Below, one piece after another: positions 47,277 through 59,082 of a stretch of 64,000 nt of DNA (within the stretch, counting starts at the first letter, position 1; every line of letters begins with the position of its first letter). The notes under the pieces are model-generated. The model made no database searches, had not been told where the DNA came from, and saw only the letters and a list, made by a program, of their open reading frames with translations. The DNA is taken from contig NW_004624743.1 of NCBI RefSeq assembly GCF_000247695.1, positions 5,228,522 through 5,292,521 of the forward strand, in the 5' to 3' direction. The DNA comes from Heterocephalus glaber (lineage: Eukaryota; Chordata; Mammalia; Rodentia; Bathyergidae). A program made the translations under genes and the position numbers.

Positions 47277-47284
47277 CTCCAAGC

Positions 47285-47454
47285 CAGTGATGGCAAACCT
47301 ATGGCATGTATGTTACTCATTTATCTTTTAAGACAGAAAGTGTTAATGTATGAGTTGTTTTTTTCTAAACAAACCTTAGTGTTCAGGTTTAATTGCATAG
47401 TTGGTGCTTTGTGCCGTTAAAGAATTGCTGTCTCTGAAAGTTTTACCATCACTG
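47285..47454. mobile_element. Short non-autonomous hAT element (MITE)
   Basis: 170 bases bounded by inverted repeats: cagtgatggcaaacct at the left, and the reverse complement of cagtgatggtaaaact at the right (14 of 16 match). The 8-base flanks ctccaagc (47277-47284) and ccctaggc (47455-47462) agree at five positions and differ only by transitions, as a decayed hAT 8-base duplication would. The termini resemble the 'cagtgatggcgaacc' class shared by some rodent and SPIN-type hAT families. No transposase sequence is present. Confidence 0.8.
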
Positions 47455-47758
47455 CCCTAGGCTAGGGGCTTCTTTGTGTTATAGAGTGGCTCTTCATCAT
47501 TTGCCTACTCACAGAATATTCTTATTGGAAAAATCTTCCCAGATGTAAATTTAAAATAGAAATTGGCTTCAAAAAACTTAACTAATGTTTCTGGTTATCA
47601 TTTCATCTTGAATTTGCATCTTAAAAAGAGGCAATTATGTCCATCTTGGCCTACAAACATAACACCAACCCTTAATATATTAAAGATACAATACCACATC
47701 TATTTATCTTCTATTGTGACATAATAATTTTCTGTCAAATAATGAGACTATTTGAGAA

Positions 47759-47839
47759 TTTTTTTTTCTGTACCTGGGTTCGAACTCTGGACCTTGTGCT
47801 TGCGAGGGAGGCGCGGTGCCACTTAGCTAAATCCTCTGC
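47759..47839 (-). mobile_element. ID-like tRNA-derived SINE
   Basis: T-run, reversed B box 'gggttcgaactctggacc', 'cttgcgagggaggcgcgg', and A-box side 'cttagctaaatcctc'. Moderately young; no clean duplication was found. Confidence 0.88.
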
Positions 47840-48770
47840 TGGGGATTTTGCAAGCTTGATTCACTTTCATGATGGGATAGTGAAAACATTTCCCTATATT
47901 TTGAGCTCACACATAACACATAGAAATGGCTTGAGCGTGTTATTTATGCTGGAGAGGGAATGCGTAGAACCACATCTCTAAATTTCAGCCAAGAGAAAGT
48001 AAGAATATGGAAACTCTCTTAGCAATGTGACCATTGATCAGCTACAAGAGCTCAGCTCCACATTTGACTCTTGACTTTCAGTAGGTGTGTGGGGGGGGGT
48101 GGCAGGAGCAGCAGGCTCAGTGATTAAGGTTGTGCGGTGCGGTGTGCATTTTTTAAGGTAAACATCCTGCTGACAGACACACTTTCAAATGTAGGGAAAT
48201 TCAATAAGCACTTACTTAAAATAAAAGGACCAGATTCAAAATGATTTGTTTACGTGTTTAATTTGATTTGCATTTTAGGATTAGTCATTGATCTTGAATA
48301 CCTACTATGCACAGAATACTTCAATAAAAAGATACACAATTCAATTTCAACCAAATTGTTTTGTTTATAATAGGAATATAAAAATGTAAACATGAAACCA
48401 TATATAAGTTCTATTTAAGGTCAGATTGAGAGAAAAGAAATAAGTAAACAAATGGCTTTGGGATACAGAGAAAAGAAATATGTCTGAGTCTATGTATCTG
48501 TCAATTTCAGAAACTATGATTTTGTTTCAGATCTCATGATAAATTATTAATTTGTTGAAAATGAAGGATGTTAGATCTTCAACCACTTCAAATTGAGCTA
48601 TGTGTGCAAAATAAAAGATTCCAAGGAGCTTGTGAGCAGCTGTTTCTGGAAAGACCTGGGTTGCAAAGCTCACAGGAGCAAATCAGGCCAAAAGTTCAAG
48701 TTCAGCAGAGCAGATACATAAAATAAACGGCATCTGGGGTTGTGTCAGAACCCACCTGGCTCACTGGGCA
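47840..48770. other. Unassigned DNA
   Basis: No gene. A G/T-run at 48088-48100 is the only low-complexity feature. Confidence 0.4.
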
Positions 48771-48774
48771 CTCT

Positions 48775-48985
48775 CAGTAGTAGCTCCATGTGGTAGGTGG
48801 AATAATGGCAACCAAGATGGCCCTCCCCTAATCTCTGCAGCCTCTGAACAGCTCACCTTACAAAGAGAACTGATGTGGGGGAGTGAGGAAGAAGGCTGAT
48901 CATCTGCATCTGAGCTGGAAGATTACCCAGGTTGCCCAGTGGGACTGATGTAATCACCTAAAGCCCTGAAAAGAGAAGAACCAGT
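48775..48985 (+). repeat. Old LTR-like or other ancient mammalian repeat
   Basis: 'ggtggaataatggcaaccaa', 'ccctcccctaatctctgcag', 'gctggaagattacccaggtt', 'gtgggactgatgtaatcacc' follow the order of a common ancient mammalian repeat that I recognise by text but cannot name with certainty. Confidence 0.45.
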
Positions 48986-49028
48986 CAAAAAAGAGGATCA
49001 GCGAGGTGCAATTTAAAAACGGTTGGAA

Positions 49029-49180
49029 GCCAGGCATGATGATCCATGCCTGTAATATCTGCAGATCCCAAGTTGAAGCCAACATGGTCTACTAAGCAAC
49101 TTAGTGAGACCCTGTGGGGAGGGGCTGGGGATGTAGCACAGTCGCAAAGGTCTTGGTTTCAACCCCCAGGACCACCTGTT
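49029..49180 (+). mobile_element. B1-dID-like dimeric SINE, sense
   Basis: B1-like first half 49029-49117 ('ccaggcatgatgatccatgc', 'cttagtgagaccctgtgg'), then ID-like half 49121-49172 ('ggggctggggatgtagcaca', 'ggtttcaacccccagg'). B1 followed by ID is the B1-dID order. Confidence 0.8.
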
Positions 49181-49237
49181 CAAAAGGAAGCCAGGAAAGA
49201 AGGAAGGGAGAGAGGGAGGGAGGCGGGCGGGGAGAGA
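49181..49237 (+). repeat. GA-rich SINE tail microsatellite
   Basis: Purine-only tract (aggaaagaaggaaggg and GGGA repeats) directly after the SINE dimer, most likely an expanded, mutated A-tail. Confidence 0.85.
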
Positions 49238-50248
49238 CACAGGAGCATGATGACTTGACCTACCATCGCTGTCCTGCAGTGTTGGACCAGACGTATAAAC
49301 ACAGAAGCCCCTGGGAGCTGCAAGGGAAAGGATGCATGTTCTTTTCTAAGGTCACTGGAAGGAAATGAATGCACGACAGTATCTTTTTCTCAACCCAGAG
49401 AGACTCCTGTTGGACTTCTTACAACAACCTTTGCAGTTTTAAGGCACGAAATGTGTGGCAATTTGCGAGGACGGGAATTGAAAGCAAATGCACTCCGCAG
49501 TTTATTCCGCATGAGTGTGAGGGCTGCCACCGCCTCGGAAGTGCATTCACACAGCAGGTTCCACGGACCCTACTCGATGGTGGCGGTATGCACAACGTTT
49601 GTTCTAAAATAGTGTGTTTTGGCAAAGATTTTAACCAATATATATTTATAGGTCCCATAGTATGTTGATCATTGAAAAGGAAACGTATTCACTTGTTTGG
49701 TTGATAGAAATGCTTTCCTACAGACTGACTAGCAATCCGACTCTGGTCACTAATCTAGGGAAATGCCAGGGGCGTTAGCCACAAAATGTGAAGAACGTCT
49801 TATTGATGTGGAGTTTAGGCTTTTAAAATACTGTAAAATCTGAAAAATATTACATATGTTATTATGTGGATGCATTTAGGTTCCATAGGCTACAGGAGTA
49901 AGTGGGTCAAAGGTAGAGTGATTGTGATAGACACAGTCGTGGAGACTTGTTGGTAAACCCGAAAGGGAAAGCCTATTCTTGAGTTTTTATTGAATCAACT
50001 TTATTTATGGAACAAGTACTGCTGGCCAGTGAACTTATACAGCCAGGAATATTCTAAGGTTTTTTTGTGGTCTATTCTTATTTATGTAGCTTTCATGTAT
50101 TACTCCAAGGTCCCTCTTACTCTTTCTTTTGGATTCAATGTTTCAAATCCTTAATTTCCTCAAAAAAAAAATCTGTGAGTAGAATCCCTTACTAAGCATT
50201 CTGATAGGTTGCATTTGAAATCCACTGGAAGATGCTGAGATGGAAATT
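49238..50248. other. Unassigned DNA
   Basis: No gene. The 99-codon frame 49369-49668 has no recognisable family. Confidence 0.4.
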
Positions 50249-50249
50249 T

Positions 50250-50262
50250 TGTGTGGGTATGC

Positions 50263-50300
<38 letters not shown>
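50250..50300 (+). repeat. (TG)n microsatellite
   Basis: About 25 units with early interruptions (gtgtgggtatgcgtgcg). Confidence 0.95.
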
Positions 50301-50301
<1 letters not shown>

Positions 50302-50304
50302 ACT

Positions 50305-50675
50305 TTCTCATCACTGAGACAAGATACCCAATACCCGTGACTTATAGGAGGAAAGGTGTACTGTGGCTTATGGTTCACAGAGGGTTCAGTTCATAGTTGT
50401 CTGGTGTTAAGGCAGGAAGGGCATGTCGTTGAAGGGTGTGGAAGAGAGAAGCTGCCCAAGTGTTGGTGGCCAGGACGCAGAGAGATGATTGAGGAGATGC
50501 AAAGGGAGATATACTTTTCAGGTGACATCCCATGAACTGCCTCTTCTACAAGGCCCTACCTCCTAACAGCAAGTCACCTGTCATGGCTCCATGATCCAGT
50601 CTCCCTCCTAAAGCCCCACTGCTGAACACATGAGGCTTTTTGGGATGTTCCAGAGATAAACCAGAACAGTGTGTT
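50305..50675 (-). repeat. MaLR-type LTR, antisense
   Basis: Reversed LTR order: 'gagacaagatacccaatacc', 'cttataggaggaaaggtgta', 'ggttcagttcatagttgtct', 'gccaggacgcagagagatga', 'ccctacctcctaacagcaag', and 'ccagagataaaccagaaca' at the U3 start. The most complete of three related fragments here (others near 5490 and 21465). Confidence 0.6.
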
Positions 50676-51790
50676 ATTTGTATCAACACTGGAGAAAAGA
50701 AAAAAGGAAGCAACAAAGATTAGTCAGAGAAGCTGAACTGTGATACAGCTCCAAAGAAAGACTTTGCTCTCTATCAAGAAAATCTTGAGCAGGAATGGAC
50801 TTCAGAATTGTTTCTCTTTGGACTAAGGCAACCTGGCTATATTACCTTCATGCTGATCAATTTGGGGATAACAGAAGGGTATAGCACTGGACAAGGATTA
50901 ATTCTTTGGCCAAGGTCATTTCCAAAAAATGCAAGAAGCTAAAGGCTGTCACTTGGTAGCACTGACAGAAGCTGGGAAGTGGCCCTCATTCCTTGAAGAT
51001 CTGGAAAGCATTTCAAGTGCTGTAAAGCACAGTTTTCCTGTGGGACAAAACTCAATATTGTGGCACCAAAGCATGGCATCACTTAAACAACTAGTATTTC
51101 TGGGTCTGCACAGTGGATATCACAAAATCAGAATGTTTATTTCAGCTCTCTGTTCTCAGAATTATTCCCTTGAATTTTGAATCTTATTGAAGAAAATATT
51201 TGCAAGATTAGATACTTTATACCTTGCACCCAATTCAGTTTTTAAACATTCTACTTTTTAACACAAAAATTATTTTCCTTTCCTCCGAACATCAAATTTG
51301 CATTTCTCTAACCCCAGCTTATCCTGAAAATCAAACAAAACGTTATTTGATGAAGTAAATCATGTGATGCAAGTCTTTATAAATGATTGCAAATATAGAC
51401 TAGAGTATAAAAGAGTTTAGAGTAAAATGTTCTGCTATTTGTCAGAAAAATTAAAGTAGCAGATGACATGAGCATGAAGGAGATCGCACCTCCTCCTTCA
51501 CCCTCAAAACACACTCTTTTGTAAAGCACTTTTGGAAAATCCTCAAGAACCCCAGGATAATGAGCTAAATTCTCCAGTTTCTCCTTTTTCCCTCTTTATT
51601 TCTGTTTGACTGAAAGTGAATTGTAGGCTTTTAATTATCTAGTAGCTTGAATTCAACCAGTGATAAGTAGTTATTTAATTTGCTGTGAGCTCCTACTAAC
51701 TCAGTGGTGAAGAACCCCTGCCTTATTGTGGGCAGCACTGTGCACCAGCTGCTGAGGTTTCTGTCACTGCTCTAGCAGTGGCCTCGGCTC
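50676..51790. other. Unassigned DNA
   Basis: No gene or named repeat. Confidence 0.4.
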
Positions 51791-51794
51791 AGGC

Positions 51795-52140
51795 AAGCAC
51801 ATTGTATTTCAATACTCAGACGAACAAAGCACTGTTTTTATACTCCAGAGGACCAAAACGTATGATAGATAATGTGAAATAAGAAAAGGTCCAAAGGGGA
51901 AGGGGAAATAGGGAGGAGAGTTAGGGGAAAGGAAAGAAGGGTATGGAGAAAAATATGAAAAAAGAAGGAAAAAATGGAAACAAAGCTTTTTTTAAATATA
52001 GAGGGATGGAGGGGGTAAGAGAGGGCAGGGGAAGGGGGAAAAATAAGAACCAAGGTACATCATGTACAGGTAAAGACTCCCAATGATGCATGGGATCATA
52101 ATGTATACCTAAAATGAACCAGTAAACAATTAAAATAAAA
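51795..52140 (+). repeat. L1 3' end, sense
   Basis: 'cagacgaacaaagcactg', a long G/A-rich block (51885-52040), 'accaaggtacatcatgtaca', 'gcatgggatcataatgtata' and a terminal 'aattaaaataaaa'. A well-kept L1 3' end with its polypurine region and tail. Confidence 0.78.
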
Positions 52141-52228
52141 AGATTGCTACTTGGCCAGCAAGCTCATGTTCATTAATTAATTCAGTAACTATCAAATGCT
52201 TTCTCATCATAGAAGGTATTGAAAAAGC

Positions 52229-52248
52229 AAAAAAAAAAAAAAAAAAAA
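52229..52248 (+). repeat. Poly(A) run
   Basis: 20 A. No element body is recognised to its left; possibly a lone tail or a short L1 remnant. Confidence 0.95.
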
Positions 52249-52249
52249 G

Positions 52250-53930
52250 ATTTATTTTATACTTTTGTTAAGAAAATGGATTCAGTGTTTGGAATATAGA
52301 ATTTATGGACTTGTTATGGGGTGTGACAGGAATAGAATCAATGATACTGATATTTTTGGCCTAAGCGAGGAAAAGAACATTAATTTTCACTATCAACATT
52401 GAGAAAGGTTGGGAACAGAATAGTTCTGGGAGGCATGTAAGGAATTCAATTGATCTAAAATAGTTATTGCTACACCAGATAATAGGGAATAAGATAATAT
52501 CATTAATATTTATAATGCAAAATTAATCCTTTTATGACACATACTTGTAGTCATTTCAATATTTTAAAATTTGCATTTTTAAGGATCAAATAAACAGATA
52601 GAATGTGCTGCTAGTATGGATGAGCATATATTATTTATAATACTGAGCCTCCATAAATGGGAAACAATTCCAGATATAACATTCTGACATTGAGAACATT
52701 AAAATGTAACATTGCATTTTCTAGCTTTCTTGGGCCAGTTTGATATTAACACATGCAAAACATGTATCGTATTCTTTAGGAAATTTTAAAAATACAACCA
52801 CAGAAAAGAGTCAACCAAACTTGGCTACTAAAAGAACTGTTTACCTTTCTGAAGTTGCCATAGACTCACATTCAAACCTTTTACACTGCTTTTAGTATTC
52901 TTTATCATTTCTTTGTTTTCTAATGACAGAGGCATTTAAAGGATATGTTTCCTTTTGTACTTCAGTATTTGTATATGATTCTTCAAAACATCACTTTCTC
53001 TTCCCTTGTTTATTTTCACTTCCCCTCCTCATCTCACTACTTTTGCCCCTATAAGATATTTTATTTCATTATATTCCTCATTGGTTAACATTCCACCAGG
53101 TACATTTGTTGTAATTTCCCTTTAAGAAAAATACGTCAAGAAAAAAATTAAAGTTTTTCTGCATTGGTAAAGGCAGACAAGATGCAGTGATTGTACCAGA
53201 CAGGTTTATATAAAATATATAATGATTATAAATCATTGGGGCGACTCATCATTTTTCATGCAGATAGGATTTTAGTTATATTCCATTTGCTCATGCTAAT
53301 GTGACCTGAGAACAAGAGGGGATAAAGTTGGGGTTTGAGTGTGTCTCCCGCGTCATCTGTGATTTGAAATCTGTGTGTATTGTGGGTGTGGGTGTGTGTG
53401 TGTGCAGCGTCTCAAGAGGAAAGCTCTGCTGTGTCCAGGCGTGGTGGGCAAATACACCACGCACAGCTGGCCATGTGGACAATGCAGATGGAAACTGCTC
53501 CTAAATGCCTGATGGGACTCAACTGTCCTGATGAGCATGGAAAATGTCATTGCCCAGGACGTGCTGCTTGGTGACAGTGCTCAGAAACGAGAGCAATGGC
53601 TGCAGCCCACTGTACATGGTCAGGAGAAGAAGCAGTTGGAGAGAAGAGCAACGGACCCGTAAATTAGCCGATGAGCATACAAGAGCTCTTCTGTATCTTG
53701 GCATGTCTGTCACATGGCATGGCTTGCTGGGAAATTCAGAACCAGATATGCGAAGTCTGGAAGGTGCAGACTTCTTACGTAAGCTTAATTATCTGACTTG
53801 TGTGTATGTCCTATTGAGTGTTCCTTATGTTCTCCTAAATCAGCCAGCCACACAATCATGTTAATACTCAGAAATTTTATCAAGTGTAGAATATATCTAT
53901 ATCATCTATTTATTAGGAAATAAATATAAA
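52250..53930. other. Unassigned DNA
   Basis: No gene recognised. The part 53290-53770 is more GC-rich, contains a TG-rich run at 53376-53403 and a 106-codon plus-strand frame without known features. Confidence 0.4.
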
Positions 53931-53934
53931 CAAA

Positions 53935-54497
53935 CATTTTCAATGAATTTTTGACAAAGGCAGCAAAAAAATTCAATGGAGAAAAGGGAGGTTCTATAGT
54001 AAGTGGCTCAGGGAAGATTTGATTTCCACATTCAAAATAATGAAACTGACCTGTTCTCGTACACCGCACACAAAAGTCAACACAAGGAAGGTAAAGCATG
54101 TAAACATAGGACATATGAATTTCCTGGAAGATCACACAGAAGAGAATCTCTTGAAGTTGGCAATAATTTCTGGAATGTTACACCTAAAGCTCAGTTGACA
54201 AAAGCAAAACTAAATAAGTAAGACTTTGTAAACCCAGACATTTCTATACAACAAAGGAAACAACCAGCAGAGTGAAACGGCAACCTATAAATTGGAAAAA
54301 TGATTTGCAAATCATGTATATGAAGAAGAGGCTAATATCCAAAATTGATAAGGAATGCATACAACTGGATAAGATTTATAATCCAATTAAAATGGGCAAA
54401 AAACCCTTATAAACATTTCACCTATAATGGCATAAAAATAAAAAACGCGCATATGAGAAGATACTCATCATCACTAATTACCAGAGGAAAGCAAATC
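53935..54497 (+). repeat. L1 ORF2 end and 3' region, sense, first part
   Basis: 'cctataaattggaaaaatg', 'aggctaatatccaaaattga', 'attaaaatgggcaaaaaac' and 'ccagaggaaagcaaatcaaa' are in L1 order. Continues at 55244 after nested insertions. Confidence 0.8.
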
Positions 54498-54509
54498 AAA
54501 AGCATGCTG

Positions 54510-54591
54510 GGCCGGGGATTTAGCTCAGTGGTTCCAGTGCTGGCCTCGCAAGCACAAGGTCCCAAGTTCGATCCCCGGTACCAAAAAAAAA
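54510..54591 (+). mobile_element. ID-like tRNA-derived SINE, young
   Basis: ggccggggatttagctcagt start, B box 'gttcgatccccgg', 13-A tail. A perfect 12-base duplication, aaaagcatgctg, at 54498-54509 and 54592-54603. The duplication spans the edge of the LTR to its right, so the SINE inserted after that LTR. Confidence 0.97.
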
Positions 54592-54601
54592 AAAAGCATG
54601 C

Positions 54602-55238
54602 TGAGAACGAAACACATTCCTTAGCAAAGCTGTCCCCAGGGTACAACAGAGAACAGGCCCTGCTTAGGGTGGGGACAAAGGGAGCTCTTACATATTCTAA
54701 GTAGTATTGTAGATACAGGTAGAACTATGATAGGCAGTCAGATAGGGCTAGGTCCTCCAGAGGGCCAGGACAAAGGTGAAACATACAACAGCTGCACCGG
54801 AGACACACTGGCTGAAAACCAGGTCCCAAGATAAAGACAGGATGACAAGACCTACATACTTCATCCAAGAACAAACATTGAACATAATGAAGTCTAGATA
54901 GACATCAGCCACCCCAGTGGGTGACCAGAGACCTCTGGACCCACCACTTCCTAGGAGAATCTGTTTTTCCACACACGCTTGTCATGTGACTTGTTTCCCA
55001 ATTGGACCACTATTCCCTAAGTGACTGTACTTGTAACCTCATTGGTTGATCATGGCTGTGGCCCATGTTGTACTCATGTGGGTGTCACCCTTTACACTCC
55101 TCTGTAAAGTGGGGTTCTGGGCTACCCACTGGGGACCCCTCCTGTCCCTTGGGAGCTTTCCTAGCGATAACTATCTTCCTACTCTTAACCTCTGTTGTTC
55201 CTAGGACTCATTCTTCGATTTCTAGACAACAAGACCTT
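54602..55238 (+). repeat. Solo LTR, ERV1/gammaretrovirus-like (tentative)
   Basis: About 640 bases starting tgagaacgaaac, interrupting an L1. Contains a CCAAT-like 'cccaattggac' and 'ctcattggttgatc', a promoter-like 'ctctgtaaagtggggttctg', and C/T-rich U5-like text. The sequence agcat is present just left of it (54595-54599) and at 55239-55243, a possible short duplication. No internal retroviral genes, hence a solo LTR. Confidence 0.55.
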
Positions 55239-55243
55239 AGCAT

Positions 55244-56040
55244 ATCATACAGTTAACAGGTTGGAAGATATAGTTAATATTTCATCTGTCATATAATTTC
55301 CTGTAACAGTAGGAATGTAGAACATTGCAGCTATTATGGAAAACACTAAGTGCTCCCGATACAAAAAGACTTGCCATATGAGTCAGAAGTCCTGTCCTCC
55401 TTCTCCTAAAGATATCTGCACTGTCATGTGACTGCAATATCATTTCTGATAGCAATGGTAAGGAAAGAACTCAGGTATTGGTTAATAGATGAATGGATAA
55501 AGAACCTTAGATATGTATAGTTACACAAATACATATACGTGTGTGTGTTTGTGTGTTGTGTAACACACATAATGGTGTGTTCTTTGACATTAAGAAAAGA
55601 GGTGATCTTGCCATTTGTAACACTAAGGATGAAGGATATTATTTTAAGTAAATATGCCAGACACAAAAAGAGCAGTATTATGTTACCTCACTTCTACATG
55701 GAATTAGAACCAAGATCACATATGCAGGGTAGAGAATGAAAGAGTGATTGCTGTGGTCAGGTGAGGAGAAAGAAATGAGAAGATTTATATCAAAGCAATA
55801 TGTATGATGAATAAAGCTAAACAATTTAACACAGGGTATGAGGACTATAGTTAATAGTGTTCTGTATTCAGAGATTGTACTAAATCAGTAATATTACACT
55901 ATTCTCACCAGAGGAGGAAAATGGTTAATCATGTTAGATTATGAACATGTTAATTTTTCACTCATATAACTTTACTTTATATATGGGACTCTCATGACAT
56001 CAATTTGTGTGCCTCAAATGTACAATAAATTTACTTTAAA
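55244..56040 (+). repeat. L1 3' untranslated region, sense, second part
   Basis: Resumes the L1: 'gcagctattatggaaaacac', 'atagatgaatggataaagaa', 'tgaaggatattattttaagt', 'aggactatagttaatagtgt', ending 'gtacaataaatttactttaa'. A nearly complete 3' untranslated region with its polyadenylation signal. Confidence 0.85.
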
Positions 56041-56599
56041 AATCATCTTATGTTCGAAGAAATTACAACAGCTTATTGCATCTTTGTGTGGTTATTAATT
56101 TTTAACAGGCTACAATTCCATACAAGAAGAGAACAAGAAACAGGAAAATATGATTTTCATAATGACAAGGTTATGCAAGTTAGACAAGGGATATCATTTA
56201 AAAACATATTGAAAGTGTGAGAGCATAAAATTATCAGGCAATAAAATTAATGAATCTTGCTTAATTCTCATCTTCTTTCTTATTTCCAATAAATCAAAAT
56301 CCATATTTGTAAACTGGTATTGTGCAAAATAAAACCATAAATCTGGTCTGCACTGAAGATGAGCCCTCTAAATATGGCAAGAACACTCCATCTCTCGCCA
56401 TCATCGGTTTCTATGCCTTGCAGTGAACTCCTCAATCCTGGGGCTACAGATGCATCTCCCAGACCTGCTCCTGCCTGATGCGTCTCTTCTATCCGTACTC
56501 AGAAAGGGGGTGCCCAGAGTTCTTCCCAAAACTCCTACAAGTGGCTGTGCTGTATTAAAGACATATTTTATGCTGGACATGTACACGAAGGGCTTCATT
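56041..56599. other. Unassigned DNA
   Basis: No gene or named repeat. Confidence 0.4.
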
Positions 56600-56800
56600 A
56601 AATAAAGCAAATTTATCCCTCACAACATCTGAATTAGAACTTAATATTATGCCATTTGTAGATAAGAAACTGAGACACAGAGAAGTTTGGTAAAAGTCAT
56701 GACGTCTCCTGAGTGGTGAAGTTGGCTGCAGCTCGGAGCCTGGAGGCAGGGTCTCCACACCCACCGCTGCTGTGCCCAGGACCTCCCATGTGTGGTGGTG
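56600..56800 (+). mobile_element. MIR SINE, sense
   Basis: Good MIR match: 'gataagaaactgagacacag', 'agaagtttggtaaaagtcat', 'tgaagttggctgcagctcgg', then the 3' region. Confidence 0.75.
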
Positions 56801-59080
56801 AAGTCAGTAACTCTGTCACATCACACCTCCTTATTCATTATCCTCTGCTTAATCAGGTTTTTAAGGACACTGACTGATCTCACTTAACATGTGTTCAGTG
56901 AAGTCCTTATTACAGTTCTCTCTCAATCAGCACAAAATAAGATTTGCTGACTTGAATGAAACTTTAAACGAATGTTAGCCCTCTCTTCTTATTTGTGCAG
57001 TCCCTGACACAAATAGATATTCAATATTTGGGAGGATAAAGGAAGGCACAATAGATAAGAAGCAAGGAAGTGGGAAGAAAGGAAGAAAGACAAACTAATC
57101 CCAGTCTGTTGGGGAAATATAATTACAAACAAAATCTTTCCCCAATCCAGAAATCCTCTGTACAAACATGGTAGAGGAAGAAAACGGCTTTCATTATTGA
57201 AGAAGTATTGAACCACAATGTGCTGTACGTTACATGCAGTGCACTAAGAGATTGTAAAGATAGAAAGAAATCGCACCCTTTTATATAGTGAAGCAGTTAG
57301 AGTCTATTACACGCTCTCTTTCAAGATAAACAATAACCAGCCCTCAAGAGGAATGGATAGCAACATTCATGACAAATAGTACCAACTTCACCTGTATTAG
57401 TTAATTTGCTGCATTCAGTGAAAACCAAACCTCCCCATTGTTAGTTTTGCCAATAGGAACAATGTTTTGAGGGCAGTTAAACCCCTACCTTCCCGAAAAA
57501 TGGGAGGTAAGTGAACTTTCTGAAGAGCCATATTTCACAGTATGGGCTCTTAGGTTCTCGATAAAGCTGACAAAATACTAATCTATCTGACAAAAGGATT
57601 TGTGCAGAGTGAAGAGAAAGTTCTTACAATCATTCTGAAGTAAATATTCAAATAAGAAAGAGAAGGAGTTTATCTCTTGTCTTGCAATGGAGTGAAATAA
57701 GTTTCTCACTTTTAATTTGTCTTTGTTCCTACAGTTCAGCGGAAAAAAAAAAGACAGGTCCAAAGGAGTGTGATCTATCAGGAAGCACATCGAAATGTTG
57801 TAGGACCACTTTTCTTACTTGTAAGAAGTAGAAGGCAGCATTTAATCTCAGTAGGACTCTGTCTTTCATCCCTAAAGTGTGTGGGTTGCACTGGATATTA
57901 TCGAAGGTCACTTTGGGATTTATTGCTCTATTTCAAAATAATGAAAAAAGCGAGAGTCCAGTGAGGACGACAAGTGTTGTTATTTTTCATGTCCACACTT
58001 GTTTGAACTTTAATTGCTCTGGTCTCTCTAACAGGAAATCAGTGACCTTCATTGACCACCTCTAGACCTCTAGATGCCAAGGAAACTGGAATCACCAGAT
58101 GCCTATTACACTTAACACATACCATTAAAAAGCTCGCTCATCTGTGAGTGCGTATTGAAGCGAAGGACAGCAAACTCCCATCGCGTGGAGTATTTTAACA
58201 GGATAGCAATCAACATGGGAAGGTTTTTCTACTAAATATATGTACTTTTTTAATCTGTAAGGACTAAGAGTACTGGCCTTGCATTGATGGCAGCTATTGG
58301 AACTGCAGAGATTTACAAATATTTTCCTGGATGTGTAGAAGATGTTATCATGGTATTTTTCCTTCTGTTTTTCCTCAATAAAGAAAACCCTATTGGAAAA
58401 TCAGTATAAAAAATAATAATGTATCTGTTCTCTCTCACACTTTTTTGAAATTGCGAGATCAGGGCTATGCCAGGTTTACTTTGTTAAAAAAATAATGTAG
58501 GAACTAATATAAGAAAATACCTTGAAAGTTTCTGCTAAATGAATGTAGAACACCACTATTTATAAGATAAGTACCTTTGAGAGAAAAAATGTTCATCACG
58601 CATTTATGTGTATGTACCCATTTGTTTGGTTTTGCCCCATATAGATGTACAAATGACGTTTCAGTTAAAAATAAATTGACAAATCTGTTTCCTTGGCAGC
58701 TTGTTCTCCAGGTACTGGAAAGGCTTTTCTTCAGAGTTTAATGCCTTAAAGAGGAGAGAGGATGCTCAACTAGATATGTACGCATTGAATCTCTACACTT
58801 TAATTTCTCAGTGAGCCTGAGTGTTACATGTGCATTGCTGGTGTGAGTGTGTCCCACTGCTTCACTACCCCAGAGCCCACTAGTGAACCTAGGAGGTGAC
58901 TGACTACTGGGCCCACTTAGAATATTTTGAACTACTTGCAAAAGTATTTTAAATATTTGGTCCCACAAATGAAAAATGATCTTCATACTTTAAAAATGAA
59001 ATCTTTCTTTGTGAATCCATGTTCAATCCCCTTTTCCATAAGTGTCCAGAATGCTTCGTTCATTGTCTGATTTTAGTGTA
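56801..59080. other. Unassigned DNA
   Basis: No gene or confident repeat. Overlapping short frames at 57570-58065 are unsupported. Confidence 0.4.
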
Positions 59081-59082
59081 TT

